Positions 7,275 through 15,012 are shown, numbered from the stretch's first letter. The stretch is DNA of 27,688 bases from an uncultured Bacilli bacterium (GCA_948497845.1 CAOOMX010000010.1:1-27688), one strand, 5' to 3'. The notes: generated from the sequence alone by a model not told the origin. Numbers and translations are program-made.

Positions 7275-8361
7275 GTTCAAATAATAATGTATTTGTGTGC
7301 ATTAACATATCATAAAGTATTGATGCAACTATTTCATATTGATAAATAATACTATTTTTATTAATAATAGTAGAAATGTTAAGGCTATCCTTTATTTTAT
7401 TAAGATAGTCTCGACCCTTTTGATTAAACCCTAGAATACGAACGTAATCAATAGGAGGATGTGCATCACTTTTTTTTAATCCAATCAAAATATGGATAAG
7501 CATGCGATTTATTTTATTATAAGTATATCGTTTTGTTTTAATATTTTCTATATAATCATTTAAAGAAGTAGAAATAGATATTTTTTCTTTTAAACGATTT
7601 TCTATACCTTCATCCACATCTAGATATAAACTTAAATCTGGATCTGTAATAATTTTATATCTTAAAAGTTTAAAAAGAAAAGCTTCATCAATAGAATTTA
7701 TATTTTTATAAGATGCAAGAGGCAAATACTTTTTAATATCTTCGTTTCTTCTAATTCTTTCTCTTATATTGGAGGCGCTAACTATATCCTCATTACTAAT
7801 TGTATCTTTATAATCATTTGTTCTTTTTATGGTCATTCCTTCCATAAAGAAATTATTTTTTAAAATAGATTTCATATAAGAAATGCCTAATAAATCATTG
7901 GGTAAAAAAGAAAATTCTTGTTGATTAAGGGCTTTAGCTAATGCAGTTGGGTAATTGAGACCTTCTTTTAAATATACTTTGACTTGTTGATGATAAGATG
8001 TATCATTTAATTGTTTTTTAGCAATAGAAGTTATTTGTTCAATGTTATTAGATTCACTTCCAAAAATTAATTTTTCAACATGAAACTGATTTAATATCTT
8101 TATAGCAGTATCTGCAAATATATCAGCTGCTTGTGTACCAAAAATAAAGGGAAGTTCTAAAATAAGATCAATGCCATAGGTTAGAGCGATATTTGTTTTA
8201 TCTTCTTTGGACAATATACTAATTTCTCCTCGTTCTAAAAAGTAACCATTTAAAACAAGAATAAGTAAAGAATGAGGATAAAGTTCCTTTATTTTCTTTA
8301 TATGATATATATGTCCATTATGAAAAGGATTATATTCACAGATTAAACCAATGATATGCAT
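7246..8361 (-). CDS. tmcAL: tRNA(Met) cytidine acetate ligase TmcAL (YlbM family)
   Basis: A 371-aa member of the TmcAL family (DUF795), which uses ATP and acetate to make N4-acetylcytidine at the wobble position of elongator tRNA-Met. The N-terminus GLICEYNPFHNGH (residues 5-17) carries the HxGH-type nucleotidyltransferase motif (His14-Asn-Gly-His17). Later SKEDKT, IDLILELPF and FGSES segments (about 53-110) are also typical of the family. Length is slightly below the usual ~390-400. ATG 8361 is chosen: the GTG at 8370 lies inside the Shine-Dalgarno run AGGGGGTG. The promoter at 8378-8406 implies a leader of only about 10-13 bases. Cytoplasmic; transcribed alone. Confidence 0.9.
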   Translation of the reverse strand: MHIIGLICEYNPFHNGHIYHIKKIKELYPHSLLILVLNGYFLERGEISILSKEDKTNIALTYGIDLILELPFIFGTQAADIFADTAIKILNQFHVEKLIFGSESNNIEQITSIAKKQLNDTSYHQQVKVYLKEGLNYPTALAKALNQQEFSFLPNDLLGISYMKSILKNNFFMEGMTIKRTNDYKDTISNEDIVSASNIRERIRRNEDIKKYLPLASYKNINSIDEAFLFKLLRYKIITDPDLSLYLDVDEGIENRLKEKISISTSLNDYIENIKTKRYTYNKINRMLIHILIGLKKSDAHPPIDYVRILGFNQKGRDYLNKIKDSLNISTIINKNSIIYQYEIVASILYDMLMHTNTLLFEQKKQPIIFD

Positions 8362-8377
8362 TTTAGTCACCCCCTAA

Positions 8378-8406
8378 AATATAGCAGTAGAAAAAAGAAA
8401 TGTCAA
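8378..8406 (-). promoter_or_regulatory. sigma-A-type promoter for tmcAL
   Basis: On the minus strand TTGACA (8406-8401), a 17-base spacer and TATATT (8383-8378). The expected start, near 8371-8374, leaves barely more than the Shine-Dalgarno site before the ATG. Confidence 0.7.
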
Positions 8407-8436
8407 ATAAATTTACATGTAAAGAAGTTAGATTAT

Positions 8437-8465
8437 TTGTCATAATAAATAAAATATGGTATAAC
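8437..8465 (+). promoter_or_regulatory. promoter for the phosphodiester glycosidase gene
   Basis: TTGTCA at 8437-8442, a 17-base spacer and TATAAC at 8460-8465 with TGG before it (extended -10). It lies inside the longest possible reading frame (from 8400), which argues for a start downstream of about 8472. Confidence 0.72.
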
Positions 8466-8483
8466 ATTTATGTGGTGGTAACT

Positions 8484-9713
8484 TTGAAGAAATTAAATAT
8501 AAAACAAAAAAATTGGATATTATTATTGATAAGTATATTTTTAATTTGTAGTTTTTCTGTACTTATAATAATCGGCGCTTTTAGTAATAAGTTAATTATA
8601 GAATCCACGCGTTTTATCTGTATTATTTTACTTATATTAGCAACTATTTTAGGAGTAGTAGCAACATACAATATCATTAAAAATAAACGTCGAAGATTAT
8701 TTAAAACATGGCAAAACAGATTATTTTCAATTTTAATAGGCTTATATGCAGTAGGATGTTGTTCCTTTTTGTTTATTTTATATGGACCATTTCCCAACTT
8801 TAGAGAATGGCTTATAACAACAGCTATGGCAACTATGAATCATCAACATTATTGCAAATGGTTTTACAATGATGAAATAATACAAAAAATATTAGATAAT
8901 AACATAACAATTGAAGTAGAAGGTGAAACAGATCCTAGCTTAATAGATAAAGATTTAGTATTAGATAATTATGTAGATCATTACGAAAAAGAATTAATTG
9001 AACATGAAGAAGGAGAATTATATAAAATTGTTAAATTTAAGCTTAATGGTCAACAAGCATATATGGCAGCTGTTTATGATGCTAGCAGAATAACCGTAGG
9101 CATATCCAAATTTTATCCGGATAGAGGACAATATGTATCTACAATGGCTAAAGCTTATAAAGCTCCATTAGCAATTAATGGTGGAGGCTTTACCGATCCA
9201 AATGGAAATAGTACAGGAGGAACTCCGATGGGAGTGACTATTGCAAATGGCAAGGTAATAACTGGCGAATCGTCTGGAATGAATGAAGGCGGAGTTATTG
9301 GTTTTACAAATAATGGTATATTAGTATTAAAAAAGAATACGAATACAACCGAGCTATTAAATATGGGAGTAAGAGATGCAGTAACAATGGGACCATTTTT
9401 AATTGTCAATGGCGAAAAATCAAAATTTAAAGGAAATGGTGGCTGGGGAGTAGCTGCAAGAACTGCTATAGGACAAAGAAAAGATGGTATAGTTTTATTT
9501 TTGGTAGTAGATAGTAATACGACTCGTACTAAGGGAGCTACGATAGTAGATTTAGCAAATATTATGGAAAAATATGGTTGTATTAATGCCGCTAATTTAG
9601 ATGGTGGAACATCTAGCGTAATGTCTGTAGATGGAGAAATTATAAATGACCCAATCGATTCCACTGGAGCGCATAAAACTAGAGGTGTGCCAACTATATT
9701 TATGGTTAAATAA
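8484..9713 (+). CDS. Membrane-anchored phosphodiester glycosidase (NAGPA/DUF2233 family)
   Basis: A protein of about 409 aa. The first ~105 residues contain three hydrophobic segments (about 10-32, 42-62 and 82-102), so the catalytic part is placed outside the cell. The C-terminal half is the phosphodiester N-acetylglucosaminidase / DUF2233 domain, shown by LAINGGGFTD, GVTIANGKVI, RTAIGQRKDG, ANIMEKYGC and NLDGGTSSVM. Family members cleave sugar phosphodiesters; in Gram-positives they are tied to cell-wall or exopolysaccharide polymers such as teichoic acids, so an envelope-modifying role is inferred. The start is uncertain. TTG 8484 behind GGTGG is preferred because the promoter (-10 at 8460-8465) rules out earlier ATGs; GTG codons at 8472-8477 would sit at the transcript end. 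It is divergent from tmcAL and followed by the pyk promoter. Confidence 0.83.
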   Translation: MKKLNIKQKNWILLLISIFLICSFSVLIIIGAFSNKLIIESTRFICIILLILATILGVVATYNIIKNKRRRLFKTWQNRLFSILIGLYAVGCCSFLFILYGPFPNFREWLITTAMATMNHQHYCKWFYNDEIIQKILDNNITIEVEGETDPSLIDKDLVLDNYVDHYEKELIEHEEGELYKIVKFKLNGQQAYMAAVYDASRITVGISKFYPDRGQYVSTMAKAYKAPLAINGGGFTDPNGNSTGGTPMGVTIANGKVITGESSGMNEGGVIGFTNNGILVLKKNTNTTELLNMGVRDAVTMGPFLIVNGEKSKFKGNGGWGVAARTAIGQRKDGIVLFLVVDSNTTRTKGATIVDLANIMEKYGCINAANLDGGTSSVMSVDGEIINDPIDSTGAHKTRGVPTIFMVK

Positions 9714-9719
9714 ATAATC

Positions 9720-9749
9720 TTTACAAGTTAAAGGAAAATGTGCTATAAT
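9720..9749 (+). promoter_or_regulatory. promoter of pyk
   Basis: TTTACA at 9720-9725, an 18-base spacer, and a perfect TATAAT at 9744-9749 preceded by TGC (extended -10). Confidence 0.75.
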
Positions 9750-9773
9750 GCATGAGCGGAAGGAAGTAGTAAA

Positions 9774-11192
9774 GTGATAAGAAAGACAAAAATAGTAGCC
9801 ACTATTGGACCAGCATCAGAATCATATGATGTATTAAAAAGTATGATGTTAGCTGGTTTGAATATGGCTAGAATTAATTTTTCTCATGGAAGTTGGGAAG
9901 AACAAAAAGAAAAAGTAGATAGAGTAAAAAAGATACGTGAAGAATTAAAGTTACCAGTAGCTATTATGTTAGATATGAAAGGCCCAGAAATAAGAATGGG
10001 TAAATTTAGTGAAAAGGTTTATTTAGAAGAAGGGCAAACGTTTACAATAAAATATGAAGATGTTATTGGAAATAAAGAAGAAGCAAGTATATCATATAAA
10101 GAATTATATTTAGATGTAGAAGTGGGATCTATCATATTAATTGATGATGGATTAATTAAATTAAAAGTAAAAGAAATAAAAGATAAAAATATGATATGTA
10201 CAGTTATAAATGGAGGACCAGTTTCCAGCAATAAAGGTGTAAATGTACCAAATATTAAATTAAATTTGCCAAGTTTAACACAAAAAGATATAGATGATGT
10301 AATTGGAGCAATTGATAATGATTTAGATTATATAGCCGTATCATTTGTAAGAAGAAAAAGTGATGTATTAGCAGTTAGAGAACTTCTTGATAAGCGCAAT
10401 TCAAATATCAAATTAATATCTAAAGTAGAAAATAAAGAAGGCGTAGATAATTTAGAAGAAATTATAGAAGTCTCAGATGGAATAATGGTAGCGCGTGGAG
10501 ATTTAGGGGTAGAAATACCTTTTGCAGAAGTTCCAATTATTCAAAAAGATATGATCAAAAAAACATATAGTAAAGCTAAACCGGTTATAACAGCAACACA
10601 AATGTTAGAATCTATGATCGTAAGTCCAGAACCAACAAGAGCAGAAGTAAGTGATGTAGCAAATGCCATATATGATGGAACAAGTGCTATAATGTTAAGT
10701 GGAGAAACAGCAATGGGGAATCACCCTGTAGAATGTATTAAAAAGATGGATGAGATTGCTAAAACAGTTGAAGCTACGATTAAATATTGGAAACGTTTTC
10801 AAGCTAAGGAAGTTAGTAAAGAAAATTTTGAATTTATCATTGATCATGCCATGATTATGACTGCCTTAAGCATAGATGTAAAAGCTATATTCTGTTATAC
10901 CAAAACAGGAGATACACCAAGAATTATAGCAAGTATGCAACCGAAATGTCCTATATTTGTAACAACTAGTAAACCTAAAATATATCATCAATTAGGTCTT
11001 GTATGGGGAATACAATCTAGACTAAGAGATACAGAAATAGACCCAAAAGAAATGATTTTAGAAGATATAAATTTAAAACTAAAAGAAGGTTTTTTACAAA
11101 AAGGAGATATAGTTTTAATAGCAGGAGGAAAATATATTTCTAACGATGAAAGAGAAGTAAACAAAAGTATTGGTGGAATATATCAAGTATAA
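9774..11192 (+). CDS. pyk: Pyruvate kinase
   Basis: A 472-aa cytoplasmic glycolytic enzyme converting phosphoenolpyruvate and ADP to pyruvate and ATP. It starts with KTKIVATIGPAS and MARINFSHG (Arg33, Asn35 and Ser37 for substrate and cation binding). MLDMKGPEIR follows at about 65-74, then the catalytic lysine in LISKVEN (Lys217), and metal-binding Glu219 and Asp243 (ARGDLGVEIP). TATQMLESM and DGTSAIMLSGETA complete the barrel. The length fits the standard ~470-aa form without the extra C-terminal PEP-utiliser domain of some Bacillus enzymes. The start is GTG 9774 behind AAGGAAG, under an extended -10 promoter. The uracil-DNA-glycosylase-like gene starts three bases after the stop, so they form one operon. 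The usual partner pfkA is not next to it. Confidence 0.96.
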   Translation: MIRKTKIVATIGPASESYDVLKSMMLAGLNMARINFSHGSWEEQKEKVDRVKKIREELKLPVAIMLDMKGPEIRMGKFSEKVYLEEGQTFTIKYEDVIGNKEEASISYKELYLDVEVGSIILIDDGLIKLKVKEIKDKNMICTVINGGPVSSNKGVNVPNIKLNLPSLTQKDIDDVIGAIDNDLDYIAVSFVRRKSDVLAVRELLDKRNSNIKLISKVENKEGVDNLEEIIEVSDGIMVARGDLGVEIPFAEVPIIQKDMIKKTYSKAKPVITATQMLESMIVSPEPTRAEVSDVANAIYDGTSAIMLSGETAMGNHPVECIKKMDEIAKTVEATIKYWKRFQAKEVSKENFEFIIDHAMIMTALSIDVKAIFCYTKTGDTPRIIASMQPKCPIFVTTSKPKIYHQLGLVWGIQSRLRDTEIDPKEMILEDINLKLKEGFLQKGDIVLIAGGKYISNDEREVNKSIGGIYQV

Positions 11193-11195
11193 ATT

Positions 11196-11861
11196 ATGTA
11201 TTTAGAAGATTTAAATATAGAATATGATAAATTACAAAAGAAATATGGAGCAAAAGAATTAGATTCTATTTATAATGGTGGATGCCAAAAGAATCCAGAT
11301 ATATGCTTTGTATTTATGAATCCGACAGGAAGAAATATTGCTAGTGATAAATCTTGGCATGGAAGAAAGTCTCCTTGGATAGGGACAAAAAACATATGGG
11401 ATTTATTTGATAGTTTAGATTTGATTGATAAAGATATTTACCAAGAAATTAAAGACAAAAAGGGGAGTGAGTGGACTCCAGAGTTTGCCGATAAAGTATA
11501 CGAAAATGTAGAAAAACATAATTTTTTCATTACAAACTTGGGCAAATGCACACAAGTTGATGCAAGAGTTTTATCAGATGAAGTATTTAAAAAATACTTA
11601 AAACTATTAGAAAAGGAAATAGAAATACTGAATCCAAAAGTTATCATATTATTTGGAAATCAGGTAAGTTCAATAGTGCTAAAGCAAAAAATATCTGTTT
11701 CACAATCAAGAAAAAAAGTATATGAAAAGAAAATAAAGGGCCAAGTATATAGGGCCTATGCAGTATATTATCCTGTTGGAAATGGAAGATTTAATATTGA
11801 TAAATCGATTGAAGATATAAAATGGATTATGAAAGAAGAACTAGGGAAAGTTGTTCAATAA
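11196..11861 (+). CDS. Uracil-DNA glycosylase-superfamily protein
   Basis: A 221-aa protein with a recognisable UDG fold: FVFMNPTGRN…SPWIG (residues 38-63) stands where motif 1 of family 4/5 UDGs sits, ITNLGKCTQ (112-120) matches the ITN-VKC strand, NPKVIILFGNQ (146-156) the central strand, and YYPVGNGRFN (191-200) the HPSP-type motif 2. The catalytic acidic residue of motif 1 is not evident, His of HPSP is replaced by Tyr, and the four Fe-S cysteines of family 4 are missing. It may therefore be a divergent base-excision glycosylase or a UDG-like domain with another substrate. It starts three bases after pyk and probably depends on its promoter; the terminator at 11899 closes the unit. Confidence 0.72.
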   Translation: MYLEDLNIEYDKLQKKYGAKELDSIYNGGCQKNPDICFVFMNPTGRNIASDKSWHGRKSPWIGTKNIWDLFDSLDLIDKDIYQEIKDKKGSEWTPEFADKVYENVEKHNFFITNLGKCTQVDARVLSDEVFKKYLKLLEKEIEILNPKVIILFGNQVSSIVLKQKISVSQSRKKVYEKKIKGQVYRAYAVYYPVGNGRFNIDKSIEDIKWIMKEELGKVVQ

Positions 11862-11898
11862 AAAGCAGAATTGACAAATTTTTGTAAATGAATCTTGA

Positions 11899-11930
11899 CA
11901 AGAAGAGGAATTCTTGCTTTTTTTTTTTTT
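11899..11930 (+). terminator. intrinsic terminator of the pyk operon
   Basis: CAAGAA / TTCTTG encloses a six-base loop, followed by C and thirteen T residues (11918-11930). The T tract runs straight into leader repeat copy B. Confidence 0.78.
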
Positions 11931-12000
11931 GATATTATGGGGGGGAAATAGGGCATAGTGCTTTAACATAACATACCTAAGGAGTGACATGAAGTGAAAG
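11928..12000 (+). repeat. leader repeat, copy B
   Basis: This matches 4601-4672 in order and nearly in sequence (TTTGATATTATGGGG, AAATAGGGCAT, AAGGAGTGA, GAAGTGAAAG). It again lies between a hairpin-plus-T-tract and the GTG start of a SipW-type gene. Confidence 0.6.
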
Positions 12001-12445
12001 AAAATAAAAAGACAGTCATTTTATCAGCAATAGGAGTACTAACATTATTACTAATCATTATCGGAGCAGCATACGCATACTTTGCTGCAGACTTAGGCGG
12101 TGGAACAAATGCCAATATCAATGCATCAACAGGAACAACGGATTCCCTTACGTTTGATGCTGGAGATCCAATCCGTATTCATGCAACATTAGAAAACTTT
12201 GCTGAAGGAATGGAAAGTCTAAAGGGAAGTACTACTGCAACAGCTACGCTAAAGGCAAATAATACAACCAATCAAGCCACTAGTAAATATAACATCTTCT
12301 TTGTAATAGATGATAAGCAACCGGAGCCATAAGCGCACAAAATTCAAATATATCAGCAGCGGCACGGCCAGCATTTTATCTTTTACCTGAAACAATTTTA
12401 ATAGGGGGTAATGGCACACTAGAAAATCCGTATAGAATAAATTAA
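11994..12445 (+). pseudogene. SipW-type surface gene remnant joined to the 3' end of another surface gene
   Basis: From GTG 11994 (behind AAGGAGTG) comes a SipW-type signal ending IIGAAYAYFAAD and the family blocks NASTGTTDSL, STTATATLKANNTTN and YNIFFVIDD, closely like the 4666 and 3913 genes. The frame stops at 12332 after 112 aa. From 12323, in a different frame, it reads …AAARPAFYL…NGTLENPYRIN and stops at 12443-12445. That is the C-terminal motif of the surface protein at 16498 (VRPSFYL…NGTSANPYRIK). The locus therefore looks like a deletion or recombination joint between two surface genes, out of frame. The first frame could still give a short exported peptide. Confidence 0.7.
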
Positions 12446-12462
12446 TCTAAAAACGCCAATAC

Positions 12463-12491
12463 TTGACATATTTGTAATTATTGTGTATGAT
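12463..12491 (+). promoter_or_regulatory. sigma-A-type promoter of the 12517 gene
   Basis: TTGACA at 12463-12468, a 17-base spacer and TATGAT at 12486-12491. The start codon at 12517 is preceded by GGAGGGG (12505-12511). Confidence 0.72.
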
Positions 12492-12516
12492 AAATTGCAA
12501 ATTTGGAGGGGTTATT

Positions 12517-13442
12517 ATGCTAGGGAGAAAAACGGTCGAAAAAGACATAAGGGGAGCTATGAAAGTCATAGCAAGAATTAACACACAAAATTTTCCATAT
12601 GATACATATGATCAAATCCAGTATAAAGGAACAGAAAATTTAATAGAAACGTTTAACACTGATAAAACGCAAGACTTTTCTAGTTGCCTTATTGTAGCAG
12701 GAAGTGGAGATCAGGCGATGGAAGCTATAAATCATGGAGCAAAAGTAATAGACACTTTCGATATAAATAGACTTGACTATTATGGAACAGCACTAAACTA
12801 TGCTGCTCGAAAAGCTTTGCCTTATGATGAATATATGCAGTTTTATACACGAGGTTTTCCTGTACATCTATTTTTGAAATTACAAAAATTTTTAGCACCT
12901 GACGTTCTAATGTTTTGGCAAACCTTATTTGCAACTTTTAACGGTGAAATTATACATTGCAATCTGTTTGATACAAATCGTCATCATTAATCAGTGCTTA
13001 TCAGCCTGCTGTTTATGAAAAAATAAGGAGTAGGTTACACGAAGTAGAGCCAACATTTAAAGAAGTAAATGTATTAGGTAACAAGCCACTACCTTTTCCA
13101 AAAGATGCTTACAAATATATCTATTTATCAAATATATTCCGATATGGGAAACTTTCTTTAGAAGAATATCAACAGTTAGTAGAAGAAAGGCTAGTACCAT
13201 TATTACAAGTAGGTGGAAGAGTAGTTCTTAACTATGAATACAAACAATTTCCTGAAATACAGCCATCCAATATTTTAGAATTGCTTATGATGCAAAGTGA
13301 CTTAGAATATAATCGTAACTTTAGGTCCGCTTTTGAAAATACCAACGGATGCCAGTATGAAACGTTCAGTGTATTTACCAGTGGCTATGGAAGAGGCATA
13401 AATAATCAAGATATGGTTTATACATTAAAAAGAATAAAATAA
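12517..13442 (+). pseudogene. DUF3419-like (SAM-binding fold) gene, one frameshift
   Basis: ATG 12517 follows GGAGGGG. The first frame has a Rossmann SAM-binding pattern, LIVAGSGDQAMEAINHGA, then TFDINRLDYYGTALNYAA and LPYDEYMQFY. This layout (V-GSGD…DIN…K-A…L-Y-eF) resembles DUF3419, the family of the BtaA aminocarboxypropyl transferase. The frame stops at 12988-12990. From 12981, one frame back, the protein resumes as SSLISAYQPAVYEKIRSRL and stays open for about 150 codons to TAA at 13440-13442, including LLQVGGRVVLNYEY. One lost T near CATCATTAATC explains the break; repaired, it would be about 309 aa. The second part is not degraded, so the lesion is recent or a sequence error. It has its own promoter and terminator. 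Confidence 0.68.
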
Positions 13443-13474
13443 GAAGCTAGCGGTTCAATCCCTAGCTTCTTTCA
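13441..13474. terminator. terminator between convergent genes
   Basis: AAGAAGCTAG / CTAGCTTCTT encloses an eleven-base loop, followed by a T-rich stretch on the plus strand. It overlaps the stop codon of the minus-strand transglutaminase gene, so it may act in both directions. Confidence 0.65.
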
Positions 13475-14406
13475 TTAAATTCTAAATAGAACATTTTATT
13501 AAAGTTATGTTCTTCGATTACTGTTTCGCCTTTATCAGCTTCTTGCATTTCAGATGTAGAAACTAAAAAATATTTATGAAATAAATAATCTTTACCATCA
13601 TTTGATACAGGATCATCCCAAGTTAAGTCGATATGTAACCATTTCCAAATATTTTCTTTTTTATCATAGATTTTAACAGCATTCCATATATGTCCTGTAG
13701 AAGAATAACTTATCTCATTAGGAGTTGTAGCAATTTTATAATTATCATAACCCATTTTAGATAAGAAAATTGCCATTAAATCTGTATAGCCATTACAAGT
13801 GGCAAGTCCATCAAATAATGGTCCATAGGCGGTATAAGAATTATATTTTTGACTTGTTCCTTCGTTCCTTTCCACATCATATTTGGTATTATTAACAATA
13901 TAGTCATGAACTACTTTTATTTTTTCATAATCGTCTTCAAAATCTTTATTCATAAGACTTTTCATAAGACTATCCACTTTTGTATTAATTTTATCTATTT
14001 CTTCTTTGGTATATAAATAATAGATATAGATAGTGATTTCTCCTGTTTCTTTCATACTAGTTTTAATATTCGTAAAGCTATTAAAAGGATGAACATAATT
14101 ATTTAAATGCGTCAAGATAAGTTCATCTCCACTAATTTTTTCAGTATCAGATAAACAATTTGTATATTCACTAGGACAGTAAAAAGTAAATTGATCCCAT
14201 CCACTATTAATAGCACTATAGTAAATATTTAATAAATCTTGATAAGAGTAGGGAATATACTCCTCTGTTAAAGCCACATATTTATAGCTTTTATCTTTTG
14301 TATAAGTGTTGCCATTTAAAACAACTAATGGCTTTTCATCTTCAATTTTTTCAACAATTTTATTTGTTATTGGGTCTAAAAAATAAAGAGTCAGTCCAAT
14401 AAACAA
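13462..14406 (-). CDS. Membrane-anchored transglutaminase-like protein
   Basis: The transglutaminase-like core has the Cys-His-Asp triad visible: LATCNGYTDL (Cys204), STGHIWNAV (His239) and WLHIDLTWDD (Asp260), numbering from the TTG at 14406. The N-terminal ~10 residues are hydrophobic. Such proteins act as extracellular cysteine peptidases or cross-linkers; here an envelope function is inferred. The start is a problem: the TTG at 14406 has no Shine-Dalgarno site, whereas an ATG at 14459 behind GGTGA reads MKKVIIPLL and then stops. If one T were added in the TTTT run (just before GTAAAT), that ATG would continue as a normal signal anchor into this frame. The promoter at 14478-14506 also fits the ATG. 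Either the 5' end has a one-base deletion or a weak start is used. Confidence 0.78.
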   Translation of the reverse strand: MFIGLTLYFLDPITNKIVEKIEDEKPLVVLNGNTYTKDKSYKYVALTEEYIPYSYQDLLNIYYSAINSGWDQFTFYCPSEYTNCLSDTEKISGDELILTHLNNYVHPFNSFTNIKTSMKETGEITIYIYYLYTKEEIDKINTKVDSLMKSLMNKDFEDDYEKIKVVHDYIVNNTKYDVERNEGTSQKYNSYTAYGPLFDGLATCNGYTDLMAIFLSKMGYDNYKIATTPNEISYSSTGHIWNAVKIYDKKENIWKWLHIDLTWDDPVSNDGKDYLFHKYFLVSTSEMQEADKGETVIEEHNFNKMFYLEFNERS

Positions 14407-14477
14407 AAGACAAAAAAGGTTGCTTATATTTACAAAAGAGGGATAATAACTTTTTTCATATGCTTCACCATACCTTA

Positions 14478-14506
14478 ATCATATCAAAAAAAAATAAAGT
14501 AAACAA
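14478..14506 (-). promoter_or_regulatory. promoter inside the rpsT terminator, for the transglutaminase gene
   Basis: On the minus strand TTGTTT (14506-14501), a 17-base spacer and TATGAT (14483-14478) with TGA before it. The -35 lies in the hairpin of the rpsT terminator, and the leader to ATG 14459 would be about 12 bases. Confidence 0.45.
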
Positions 14507-14516
14507 TTGTTACTTC
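14486..14516 (-). terminator. intrinsic terminator of rpsT
   Basis: On the minus strand an AAGTAAC / GTTTACTT-type hairpin just after the rpsT stop is followed by TTA and a run of nine T residues. Confidence 0.6.
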
Positions 14517-14773
14517 ATATTTTTTACTTTTTGTGTCAATCTTGATTTTTCACGATCAACTGTATTTTGTTTCATTAAACCTTTACTAACTGCTTTATCG
14601 GCATATTTTTGAATATCCTTTACCAATTTTTCAGCTTCTGTTTTATCATTAGCAGCAATCGCTTTATCACAGTTCTTGATTAAGTTTTGAACACGCATTT
14701 TTAATTCGTGGTTATTAGCTGTCTTTTTTGCAATAACTTTAACAGCCTTTTTAGAACTTTTAATATTAGGCAT
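14510..14773 (-). CDS. rpsT: Small ribosomal subunit protein bS20
   Basis: An 87-aa, lysine-rich, all-helical protein with the bS20 pattern: MPNIKSSKKAVK at the start, NHELKMRVQ, and the closing …KGLMKQNTVDREKSRL motif (about 63-78). It binds 16S rRNA early in 30S assembly. Length is normal. The ATG at 14773 follows AAAGGAG. It has its own promoter at 14805-14833 and a terminator. In Bacillus rpsT lies just upstream of gpr-spoIIP-yqxA-lepA; here it is near spoIIP but on the opposite strand. Confidence 0.95.
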   Translation of the reverse strand: MPNIKSSKKAVKVIAKKTANNHELKMRVQNLIKNCDKAIAANDKTEAEKLVKDIQKYADKAVSKGLMKQNTVDREKSRLTQKVKNMK

Positions 14774-14804
14774 AACTTGCTCCTTTCTTCCTTTTTCTTA
14801 AATA

Positions 14805-14833
14805 ATTTTAGCAAATATTCTTAGAATTAGCAA
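14805..14833 (-). promoter_or_regulatory. promoter of rpsT
   Basis: On the minus strand TTGCTA (14833-14828), a 17-base spacer and TAAAAT (14810-14805) preceded by TGC. The -35 overlaps the end of the small HTH gene. Confidence 0.55.
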
Positions 14834-15012
14834 GCATTAATATCTTCTTTTGCTTCTTTTGCTTGTTTTTCTTTTTCTTTTTGAATCCAATAACGAACAT
14901 TTGGAGCGCTAATATTATATCTTCTTGCAACATCAGCAACACGATAACCTTTATTTACCTGTTCAATCACTTTCTTTTTAAAATCATCATCGTATTTTTC
15001 ATAAGCACTCAT
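14827..15012 (-). CDS. Small helix-turn-helix protein (transposase OrfA-like HTH)
   Basis: A 61-aa protein consisting almost only of an HTH: YDDDFKKKVIEQV, then YRVADVARRYNISAPNVRYW (residues 23-42), and a charged helix. The pattern is that of the HTH_Tnp_1 / IS3 OrfA domain, but there is no OrfB, zipper region or terminal repeats, so it is probably a domesticated stand-alone DNA-binding protein. ATG 15012 is chosen because AGGAGG precedes it; the frame extends upstream to 15093, but the extended -10 at 15038-15046 lies in that part. rpsT follows with its own promoter. The target is unknown. Confidence 0.75.
   Translation of the reverse strand: MSAYEKYDDDFKKKVIEQVNKGYRVADVARRYNISAPNVRYWIQKEKEKQAKEAKEDINAC

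Noticed and set aside
8400..8483. Longer N-terminus for the glycosidase from ATG 8400
   Set aside because: A good promoter (8437-8465) lies within that stretch; the same reasoning rejects the longer starts at 5493, 12481 and 25985.
9155..9664. Long open frame on the minus strand opposite the glycosidase gene
   Set aside because: It has no Shine-Dalgarno site or promoter, its residue composition is odd, and it lies fully inside a well-supported gene; it is a shadow of that gene's codon bias.
14827..15012. Insertion sequence (IS3-type) at the small HTH gene
   Set aside because: There is no OrfB transposase, no terminal inverted repeats and no target duplication; only a free-standing HTH is present.
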